Part shown: positions 43,651-51,059 of the stretch, piece after piece
Layout: the number at the start of each line of letters is the position of its first letter
Position numbering within the stretch: the stretch's first letter is position 1
Source of the DNA: Globisporangium splendens
Lineage: Eukaryota > Oomycota > Peronosporomycetes > Pythiales > Pythiaceae
Assembly (NCBI GenBank): GCA_006386115.1
Contig: VFIW01000106.1
Coordinates: 79,615-143,614 of the forward strand
Direction: 5' to 3'
DNA length: 64,000 bases
Position numbers and translations under genes: made by a program
The notes under the pieces: generated by a model
What the model was told of the DNA's origin: nothing
Database searches by the model: none
Seen by the model: only the letters and a program-made list of their open reading frames with translations

Positions 43651-44667
43651 CAATTGCAAAGGCTTCAGGATCTGCAAAAGGAACAAGCAGATAGGAGTGG
43701 AAGGAAGAACAAGCAAGTATATAAGATCAATGATCTTGTATTACTTAGCACGGCTAATCTACCTGAACACGCAGTGTCCAACTTGGGGAGTTCGAAACTT
43801 CTGCCAAGATATATTGGACCGTTCAGGGTAGTTAAATGCAATGGTGATGCCTACACACTAGACATTCCTAAACGCATGCGACTACACCCTACGTTCTACG
43901 TAGGTAGACTAAAGCCTTACCTTCCAAGTGGGTCAGCGAACCCTACAGAGCCTTTGGCAGACGATCAAGTCGATCCTGAAGTCGCTCCACCAGCTCGCGA
44001 AGAGTCTGTAACTCATCGTCATGGAGCTTCTTCTCGACATAAAGGCGCTGAAGCACATCAAAGGACTCGTCCTTTATTGTCTCCAACGCGAGAAGGCGAC
44101 CATGATACTCCTTCCAAAGTATCTCAAGAGAAGTCCCTGCCTCTTCCACAGAGCGCAGTAGACGTTCGTGATACGCATCACGAGCTTTCTCAGCCTTCTG
44201 GAGTCGTTCAAGCTCGGCTTGAATCTTCTCGAACCTTTGTTCGAAATGTGACTCCATTGCCGAACGCTGGGCAAGACCATCGAAGAGCAAGTCGATCTTC
44301 GACTCCTGCTCCTTCAACCAGTCTTCGAGGCTTTCGCACCGGTCTTCGAGTACCGCGTTGCGAACTTCAAGAGCCTCGATCTGAGCGCGGTGAGCACTCT
44401 TCCACTTCCAGAGTCGCTCAATCGTTTTCGCGTTCAGCCCCACCTCCTCTGATCGATCACCAGGGAGAGCGTCGTTGGATCGTTGAGTCGATAGTCGATC
44501 ACGAGGATCGATCGACTCGTCGTCGAGGAGAGAAGTCGTTGAACCGTCAACGCTTCTACAGAGTACGGTGGCTTGGCTATCCGCCGGACTCGGACACGTG
44601 GGAACCTCGAGAGACTCTTCAGTCTGATGTTCCCGACGTGGTTCACAGTTACGAACAGAGCTTGTAG
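43651..44667 (+). pseudogene. Gypsy pol 3' fragment: integrase C terminus and chromodomain
   Basis: The frame matches the end of the pol ORF at 51060-53384: QDLQKEQADRSGRKNKQ, then KINDLVLLSTANLPEHAVSN (integrase C-terminal SH3-like region) and a Pro/Ser/Arg linker. A chromodomain (RRWIVESIVDHED, RFYRVRWLGYPPDSDTWEPR) leads to a TAG at 44665-44667. Everything upstream of the integrase C terminus is missing. It is followed by an antisense-coding stretch, a purine tract and the LTR at 45069, as in the full element. Confidence 0.85.
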
Positions 44668-44992
44668 TGCTCTCGCGAGCACTAGAACGACGAGAGCCAA
44701 GCTCTTTATGGTCGTTCTCGAGCGTGCCTCCTAGGTTCCCTAGCAAACGCTCGACAAGGTGCTCGTTCTCGAGTCAGACAAACGTCTTCCACGACTCGAG
44801 CTTCGCTGTGCTGGACTGGCCAGGATCGTCGCTGCCGGACATCTTGCGCCAAAGGAAGAACAACTCCTTGTAGAACCGACGTCCTCCACGCTTCTTGCGA
44901 ATAGCGGAGATGTCGTACAAGCCGGGAGTCGTCCGCTGCCGCTTCGGCTCGGGCCGTTCTTCGCGCTTCACTTGGTCGCTTGATCGCTTCAT
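43943..44992 (-). pseudogene. Antisense retrotransposon ORF, second copy, one stop codon
   Basis: This is the homologue of the antisense ORF at 52666-53727. From MKRSSDQVKREERP the frame runs 350 codons with one interruption, a TGA at 44776-44774 where the other copy has Arg. The coiled-coil part (VGLNAKTIERLWKWKSAHRA, ELERLQKAEKARD, HERLLRSVEEAGTSLEIL) is strongly conserved, with mostly conservative replacements (Glu/Asp, Lys/Arg, Val/Ile). It overlaps the sense chromodomain and integrase linker at 43943-44667. It probably derives from an intact gene that decayed recently. Confidence 0.7.
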
Positions 44993-45068
44993 GGTCAATT
45001 GGAAAGTGAGAGCGGGTGCCTCTTCCGAAAGAAGTAGAGTCCGTGATGGAACTTTAAGGGAGGGATGA

Positions 45069-45675
45069 TGTAATGGGCTAAGGCTGCCATCACATGCAAG
45101 GTGGCTCTTTGTGTGTGTCACACACCACCTTGTGGAAGTGCATTGTGGGTGCGAAGATGTTGGGTGAAACACATAAAAGTGATCCCCACATGCACTTGTG
45201 ACGTCATCGTCTGACGTCAGAGCAATCTGTGTCTAAGTTGAGTGTTGGTCGCTCGCAATCATTGAGATTCGGCGTGATTACGCACAACAGTACTCTAGAC
45301 ACGTGAGTGATGGTTCCTACTTGGGAGACTGCACTGGTGATGAGACCGACGTGTCTCTGCCACCTAAAGTGTGGCGCGAGCCAATCACTTTGCAGGGAAT
45401 TTTCCACGGGACTTCAAGTTCAAGTTTCTCGAAGATCCCCTGGGTTCAACCTCAGTGTACCCAAGGTTTTATATATCAGATTCATAGGTTTTATTGTGCG
45501 TGTTTAGGTTTTAGTTATAAAACCTCTAGGAGCCCTAGTGGTGTTTTACATGTAGTGTCAGGAACCATAAGCTCATTTCAATTCAGTTGCATTTTTGCCA
45601 AGTTTCTCTCAAGTCTTCCTCTTCAAGCGCAAGCGTGCGTGCCGTGTTTGAGGCTGTCTCGGATAGCCTCTTACA
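45069..45675 (+). repeat. 607-bp LTR, variant A2, plus orientation
   Basis: Begins TGTAATGGGC after the purine-rich tract AAGGGAGGGATGA (45056-45068) and ends GCCTCTTACA. This is the 3' LTR of the fragment at 43651. It forms an inverted pair with 43021-43627. Confidence 0.9.
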
Positions 45676-46340
45676 GTCCACCCGCAGCAAGTAATACAAG
45701 CAAACGCAAAGAAACAACCGATCTTGCTGAGATTGCAAAAACCTTCCACGATGAGAGAGAAAAGATAATTGACAAAGCGGAGAAGCAACTTAAGCAAGCA
45801 CAAGAGTCTCAGAAACGCTACTACGACCAAAAGCGAAGCAACGTCACATTCAAGACTGGAGACTTAGTGATGCTCGACACACGTCGCATATCGCTTAAAC
45901 ACGCGGCACAAGACATGGAAGTGAAAAGAGCCAAACTTGCGGCAAGGATGATTGGACCGTTTCCGATTGAGAAGATGATCAACGACAACGTCGCCAAGTT
46001 AAAACTGCCAAGTCGCATGAAGAGGATGAATCCGTCGTTTAACGTTGACATCTTATCTCACAATGTGCCGAATCATGACCGCTTCAAAACACGACCGCTC
46101 CCGAAAGCATCACGCGTCTACATTGATGAAGATACCGGCGACGAGATGTATATCGTCGAGAAGTTACTTCGCCAACGCCGAGTAAACCGCAAGACGCAAT
46201 GGTTGATAAAGTGGCACGGCTGTCCTGAGCACGAAGCCACTTGAGAAAATGGAGACAACGTCAAAAACGTCTCCCATTGGAATGTTCTCGTCGGAGAATA
46301 TCAACAGCTCCAACGAGAAGTCAATCGCGGGAGGATGTAA
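45676..46340 (+). pseudogene. Gypsy family B pol 3' fragment with chromodomain
   Basis: A distinct pol lineage: KETTDLAEIAKTFHDEREKI, then KRYYDQKRSNVTFKTGDLVM (integrase C-terminal region), ARMIGPFPIEKMIND and a chromodomain (MYIVEKLLRQRRV, WLIKWHGCPEHEAT). A TGA at 46242-46244 stands where chromodomains have the Trp after EAT. Beyond it the same frame continues to a TAA at 46338-46340, just inside the family B LTR. The upstream part is cut off by the A2 LTR. Confidence 0.8.
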
Positions 46341-46682
46341 GGGTCGACGGTACCATGATGGTACAATGTGCCAATATTTCGGTACATCGGAATGTTGGTA
46401 GATGATTACGACATCTTTAGGAATGATTGTATATTTATGTATGGGTAAAGATAGGACGAGAATCCATCTGTTATCTCAGAAGCCCTCCTGTCCACACAAA
46501 ATGAAGAAAAATCAGATATGAGAAAATCCAGTAAAAAATCAAGTAGCACGCAGGTGAAAGAACACGAGTAGGAAGAGCCCAAGGGGAATAAGGACTAGCA
46601 ACGAAGTAGTTGAGTTTTTTTCATAAACAGTTTTCTCAATCTCACTTCTCAATTTACCATCAAACACTCAAGCCTCCTCACA
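46336..46682 (+). repeat. LTR, gypsy family B (347 bp), plus orientation
   Basis: Starts TGTAAGGGTCGACGGTACCA after a GGGAGGA purine tract and ends CCTCCTCACA. The reverse complement recurs at 55805-56152. It is the 3' LTR of the pol fragment at 45676. Confidence 0.85.
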
Positions 46683-46822
46683 CCTCTGACGACCTGATCC
46701 ACTGGTTCTGCACATACTTGTAAAGAATGCGCACATTTGATCGCTGTGCTTGTTCCCACGGCCTGACTGATGGTGCATCGTCATTTGTGGGTTTCATTGC
46801 GAGGGGTCTTGGTGCGGCATAG
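46683..46822 (-). pseudogene. Coding-like remnant between two LTRs
   Basis: On the minus strand one frame is open throughout and protein-like (MKPTNDDAPSVRPWEQAQRS, then NVRILYKYVQNQWIRSSE). It is flanked by the family B LTR and the 5' LTR of the full element. It may be a host exon or a piece of another transposon; the family is not recognised. Confidence 0.3.
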
Positions 46823-47471
46823 TGTAATGGGCTATACCTAGCCATTACATGAAGGTGGATCTGTTCCCAGATTTAGTGTGCCACACACCACATTCAGTGT
46901 GCATTGTGGAGAGACAATTAACAAAGGGACTACGGTAACACAATCCCCACATGCACATGTGACGTCATCCCATGACGTCACGAGCGCTCTCTGTGCTGAT
47001 CAGTGCACAATGTTGTTCACATGTACTAATCAGTACAGAGCGATGACATCCATGTACTAATCAAGTACTGAGTGATGGTTCCTACTTGGGAAACTGCACT
47101 GGTGATGAGACCGACGTGTCTCTGCCACCTAAAGTGTGGCGCGAGCCAATCACTTTGCAGGGAATTTTCCACGGGACTTCAAGTTCAAGTTTCTCGAAGA
47201 TCTCGTGGGTTCAACCTCAGTGTACCCAAGGTTTTATATATCAGATTCATAGGTTTTATTGTGTATGTTTAGGTTTTAGTTATAAAACGTGTAGGATCCC
47301 TTGGGGTTCATTTGTAAGTAGCGACAGGAACCATAACCATTTTCAATTCAGTTGCAAATTTTCCTCCAAGCCCTCAAGTCTTCTTCCTCCCTCCAAGTCG
47401 GGAGATCGCTTCCTCTGGCACAAGCGTGTGTGCCGTGTTTGAGGGACTGTTTGGAACAGCGCCCCATTACA
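46823..47471 (+). repeat. 5' LTR of family A element
   Basis: 649 bp, TGTAATGGGC to CCCCATTACA. It contains paired CRE-like TGACGTCA boxes near 46960-46982 and a TTTTATATA box near 47233, a plausible U3 promoter. It is closely similar to the 3' LTR at 53804. Confidence 0.9.
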
Positions 47472-47473
47472 CC

Positions 47474-47491
47474 TGGTAGCACTTCGAGCGG
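47474..47491 (+). other. Primer-binding site
   Basis: TGGTAGCACTTCGAG begins two bases after the LTR. It has the TGG that pairs with a tRNA CCA end. The tRNA species is not identified. Confidence 0.6.
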
Positions 47492-47578
47492 TCCTTCCAG
47501 CGACCCAGTGAAGCGAAAAGGTTTGACGAAGCGGCTTTGAGCACTTCGCGCATTCCTGTCCAAGACCTACTTCCGTCT

Positions 47579-48634
47579 ATGTCTGAGAACATGGAAGGAG
47601 TAGATGCGCCACTCGGTCCAGCAGTACCGGAAACTGTCGAGTTGACGAATGAGTATTTTCCTCATTTGTCTTCTTATGAGTGGTCGGCGCTGGAGCGGAT
47701 GCGAAACGTCATCGGGGAGGCTGCTGTAATCAGCCTGCTACGATCGGCGTCTCCTGAAGACCAGAAGAACGCCGCGGTCAGTTTCATGCACCACGAGATT
47801 ACTGAATCTCGAAAGCAGGTCGCAACCCCTGTTTCGTCCTTCAGGACGGTGCCGCTGAAGCTGGACGTCTCTCCGTACCGTGGCGGAGAGAACGAACCTC
47901 TTTCGAGATGGTTCGTCGAGTTGGATGCAGCCATCACTGCAAGACAACTTCGTGACCCAATGCAGCAAGTGTTGTTCGCGATGTCCAACCTTGCGGGTCG
48001 TGCAAAGAGCTGGGCTTATGGGAAGCGTTTGTCAGATCCAAACTGCTTCTACAGCTACGAAGACTTCAAGGCAGAGCTCAAGGCAGCGTTTGAACCACCG
48101 CAGAGTGAGTTCCGTGCGCGTGCCGAGTTCCTCAAGCTTCGCCAAGGCCGTTTCGATCTGCATTCGTATGCACAACGAGCGCGCTTCTTGGTCTCAAGCA
48201 TCGTGGACGAGCCGATTGACGTTCCAACGCAAGTTGTGACGTTCGTGACGGGTCTGAACGACGGGCCAATCCGGAACCAATTGTTCCGTGAGTATCCCAA
48301 GACGCTGGACGAAGCCATCAGCCGTGCAATGCAAGAAGAGTTCAGCATCAAGCAAGCCAAGTTCCAAGGGTTTCCGTCAAGGCCACCAAGACAATCGAAT
48401 GTCGCGCACGATGGTCCAGAACCGATGGACATTTCGTACATTTCCACGCCTGGAAATGAACGTCCTCGCAACGATGGAAAATGTTTCCGTTGTGGGAAGT
48501 CGGGTCACTTCGCTCGGAACTGCAAAGTGTCTTTGCCTGACCGGCAAACGACACAGGGTTCGCGCTCGAACAACTACGGTCGCGGCCGTGGGTTCGATCG
48601 CTCCCAACGTTCAAAAAACGGGAACGACCAGTAG
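47579..48634 (+). CDS. gag: Gypsy Gag (capsid and CCHC nucleocapsid)
   Basis: From the first ATG at 47579 (MSENMEGVDAP) the ORF gives 351 residues; the frame is open from 47537. The middle has the retrotransposon gag capsid signature: RWFVELDAAITARQL, AKSWAYGKRLSDPNCFYSYE with FKAELKAAFEPP, and LRQGRFDLHSYAQRARFLVS. A CCHC zinc knuckle CFRCGKSGHFARNC follows at about residue 310, then a Gly/Arg/Ser tail. It packages element RNA in virus-like particles. The stop at 48632 is bypassed by a -1 slippery site to reach the protease. A diverged second gag lies at 54679. Confidence 0.9.
   Translation: MSENMEGVDAPLGPAVPETVELTNEYFPHLSSYEWSALERMRNVIGEAAVISLLRSASPEDQKNAAVSFMHHEITESRKQVATPVSSFRTVPLKLDVSPYRGGENEPLSRWFVELDAAITARQLRDPMQQVLFAMSNLAGRAKSWAYGKRLSDPNCFYSYEDFKAELKAAFEPPQSEFRARAEFLKLRQGRFDLHSYAQRARFLVSSIVDEPIDVPTQVVTFVTGLNDGPIRNQLFREYPKTLDEAISRAMQEEFSIKQAKFQGFPSRPPRQSNVAHDGPEPMDISYISTPGNERPRNDGKCFRCGKSGHFARNCKVSLPDRQTTQGSRSNNYGRGRGFDRSQRSKNGNDQ
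48613..48619 (+). promoter_or_regulatory. -1 ribosomal frameshift slippery site (A AAA AAC)
   Basis: In the gag frame the codons read TCA AAA AAC, so the heptamer is exactly A_AAA_AAC, a classical -1 slippery sequence. The protease frame is the -1 frame and is open across this point; gag stops 13 bases downstream. The downstream GC-rich CCTACTGGGC context could form a structure, which I have not folded. Confidence 0.75.
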
Positions 48635-49248
48635 GGGCGGGGCCTCCTACTGGGCTCGAAAAGAGGACTGTGTTTGTGGAGACACAGGACTCTGGCCCCA
48701 ATGTGCATGATGCACATGCAGTTTCCACGAGGGAGAACAGTGTCAGCCAAACGTCAAGTTTGATCGTTCTCAAAGTTCATGTAGACGGTATTGCAACGCC
48801 TCTACGAGCTTTGGTTGACACTGGTGCGTCGAACAATTTTGTTCGAAATGAAGTGATCGTCAGGCATAAAGTACCAATGCCTGATGCGAATGAAGACAAG
48901 ACTATGGTTATTCGGTTGGCCAACGGGTCAACTGTGAAGATGCCAAAGCGCGTGGTGCGCTTGGCAATGAAGTGTGAAGATTTCCGAGGCGAAGATGAGT
49001 TTATTTTACTCGACCTCGATGACAAGTTTGATCTGATTCTGGGAATGCCATGGTTGAAGCGTTTCCAACCTAGCATTGACTGGATGAAGGTGAAGATCTC
49101 CGTTGACAAGTCACACGATGCTGACTTGAGCTGTGTGACAACGGATGAAGTGGTGTGGGTGTATACATCTGTGGAAGAGATCCCAGATGACCCTCGTGAT
49201 ATTGCGGTGTGCGATGGCCCCCATGTTCACGAGCGGTACCCATCTTGA
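48619..49248 (+). CDS. pol: Gypsy aspartic protease region of pol
   Basis: This is the -1 frame relative to gag. After a linker (KRTVFVETQDSG) comes the retropepsin core: LRALVDTGASNNFVRNEVIV with the catalytic DTGAS, the flap-like MVIRLANGSTVKMP and the hydrophobic FDLILGMPWLKRF. It cleaves the Gag-Pol polyprotein. The ORF ends at a stop (49246-49248) although the RT frame continues in another phase, so a one-base offset near 49241 separates protease from RT. Confidence 0.85.
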   Translation, partial: RERPVGAGPPTGLEKRTVFVETQDSGPNVHDAHAVSTRENSVSQTSSLIVLKVHVDGIATPLRALVDTGASNNFVRNEVIVRHKVPMPDANEDKTMVIRLANGSTVKMPKRVVRLAMKCEDFRGEDEFILLDLDDKFDLILGMPWLKRFQPSIDWMKVKISVDKSHDADLSCVTTDEVVWVYTSVEEIPDDPRDIAVCDGPHVHERYPS

Positions 49249-51059
49249 AGAAGACTACTGGAGGTGGAGCAGTCAGGCGCCAACAAAAGACTGTCTCCTT
49301 TGCCATCGACCCCATGGGTGAGGCGATGTGCGTGGAAGAAACGAATGGGAAAAGAGCCGAAGAGCCATCCCGAGAGAAGAAGAAGAAGACCAGCAAGAAG
49401 AGTGTCCCGTGTGCCCCTGATGAAGGTACATGTTACGGTGACGAAGGAAGTGTCCAAGCACAAGACATTTCAAGCGAGTTTGCGAATATCGCGGTCTACA
49501 ATGAAGATGGTGACAGCAACGTAATGCGTCACATTGAAGTCGAAAATCCTCCAAGCTCTGTTGAAGAGTTGATTTCCTTGTTGTGGATGAGCAAGAAGAC
49601 GCTGAAGCGTAGCCTAGCGAAAGGCGAAATTTCGCAGGTCTGCATGATCGTCGATGTTGACGACGCAGAAGACATCAACACGGTATCAGCAACGGAGGCT
49701 GAAGTGTTCGATGAGAAGACACGGAAGGAAAGGTTCGAGGAGCAGTCATGGGATGCTCTCAAGAAGAACCCCGTGTATGAACTTGTCAAGGAATATGAGG
49801 ACATATTCCCAGACAAGGTGCCGGACGAACTGCCATTCGATAGAGGCGTTCGTCATGAGATTGACGTACTTCCTGGCACGAAGTATTGTATCACACGACA
49901 GTGGCCGTTGCCAAGAGAACAAGTCGTTGCGATCGACGAGTTCTTTGCGCAACGTGCTAAGGCTGGGCATGTGCGAGAAAGCAAGTCTCCACATTGTAGC
50001 CCAACCTTCTGTGTGAAGAAGGCAACTGGTGGTTGGCGCATCGTTCACGCTTTCAACAAGCTGAACGACGCTACCATTCCAGCCCAAACTCCGGTTCCAC
50101 GCAAGGATATGATCCTTGATGGAATGGTTGGCAGTACTGCCTTCAGTGCTATCGATCTGAAAGATGGGTTCTATCAGATTCGAATGCGCGAAGATGATGT
50201 ACCACTAACTGCAGTGAGTACCCCGAGTGGTATGCTGTGGGAATGGTTAGTGATGCCACAGGGTTTGAAGAACGCTCCTGCGACTTTCAATAGGATGGTC
50301 ACGAATCTACTTCGTCCATTGAGAGGGTTTGCACCGAGTTACTTTGACGATATATTCGTTCATAGTAAAACCACGGGTGAAAAGTCTGACGTTGATGCTC
50401 ATCTTGACCATCTCCGTCAAGTCTTTCAGGTCATGCGAGAGAACAAGCTCTACGCTAACCTGAAGAAGTGCATATTCTTTGCACCGGAGATCCCCGTTCT
50501 CGGCTGCTTTGTGGGAAAGCATGGCGTTCGAGTTGATCCGGAGAAGGTCAAAGCTATTGACGATTGGCCTGTGCCTCAGAATGTCAAACAGCTGAGACAA
50601 TGGCTGGGTCTGGCCAACTACTTGCACAAGTACACGCGCAATTATGCAGCGTTGGTGCAACCGCTCACACAGCTCCTGAAGAAGGACATTGAGTGGGAGT
50701 GGTCCAGTGACCACCAAGCAGCGTTTGCCGAAGTCAAGAGGAGTTTGCGAGAAGCTCCCGTGCTGGCAATTGCAAACCACGACAAGCCTTTTCATGTGGT
50801 TTGCGATGCAAGCGACTATGCCATCGGTTGCGCGTTGATGCAACACGATGATGAGGGTCATGAGCGAGTTGTGTCGTATCAGTCACGACAACTCCGACCC
50901 GCAGAACGGAACTATCCAGTACATGACAAAGAACTTCTGGCGATGAAGTATTCTTTGGTCAAGTTCCGTGTGTATCTGCTTGGCGAGGAGCGCTTTGCTA
51001 TCTACACTGATCACGCATCTCTGCGTACGGCAGTGAAGACTCCTCATTTGTCGCAATGA
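49242..51059 (+). CDS. pol: Gypsy reverse transcriptase and RNase H region of pol (broken)
   Basis: After an acidic/basic spacer the RT palm and fingers are visible: SPHCSPTFCVKKATGGWRIV, FSAIDLKDGFYQIRM, LVMPQGLKNAPATFNRMV, the active-site SYFDDIFVHSK (YxDD form), LGCFVGKHGVRVDPEKVKAI and the connection QLRQWLGLANYLHKYTRNYA. RNase H follows (HVVCDASDYAIGCALMQ, YPVHDKELLAMKYSLVKFRV, FAIYTDHASLRTAV). A TGA at 51057-51059 ends the frame inside RNase H, immediately before the in-phase continuation at 51060. Frame offset from the protease is noted above. Not functional as read. Confidence 0.88.
   Translation: MLKKTTGGGAVRRQQKTVSFAIDPMGEAMCVEETNGKRAEEPSREKKKKTSKKSVPCAPDEGTCYGDEGSVQAQDISSEFANIAVYNEDGDSNVMRHIEVENPPSSVEELISLLWMSKKTLKRSLAKGEISQVCMIVDVDDAEDINTVSATEAEVFDEKTRKERFEEQSWDALKKNPVYELVKEYEDIFPDKVPDELPFDRGVRHEIDVLPGTKYCITRQWPLPREQVVAIDEFFAQRAKAGHVRESKSPHCSPTFCVKKATGGWRIVHAFNKLNDATIPAQTPVPRKDMILDGMVGSTAFSAIDLKDGFYQIRMREDDVPLTAVSTPSGMLWEWLVMPQGLKNAPATFNRMVTNLLRPLRGFAPSYFDDIFVHSKTTGEKSDVDAHLDHLRQVFQVMRENKLYANLKKCIFFAPEIPVLGCFVGKHGVRVDPEKVKAIDDWPVPQNVKQLRQWLGLANYLHKYTRNYAALVQPLTQLLKKDIEWEWSSDHQAAFAEVKRSLREAPVLAIANHDKPFHVVCDASDYAIGCALMQHDDEGHERVVSYQSRQLRPAERNYPVHDKELLAMKYSLVKFRVYLLGEERFAIYTDHASLRTAVKTPHLSQ

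Noticed and set aside
49201..49248. Programmed frameshift between protease and RT
   Set aside because: The overlap contains GGCCCCCAT but no heptamer in the right phase, and the frames rejoin best by assuming one lost base near 49241. A decay mutation is simpler.
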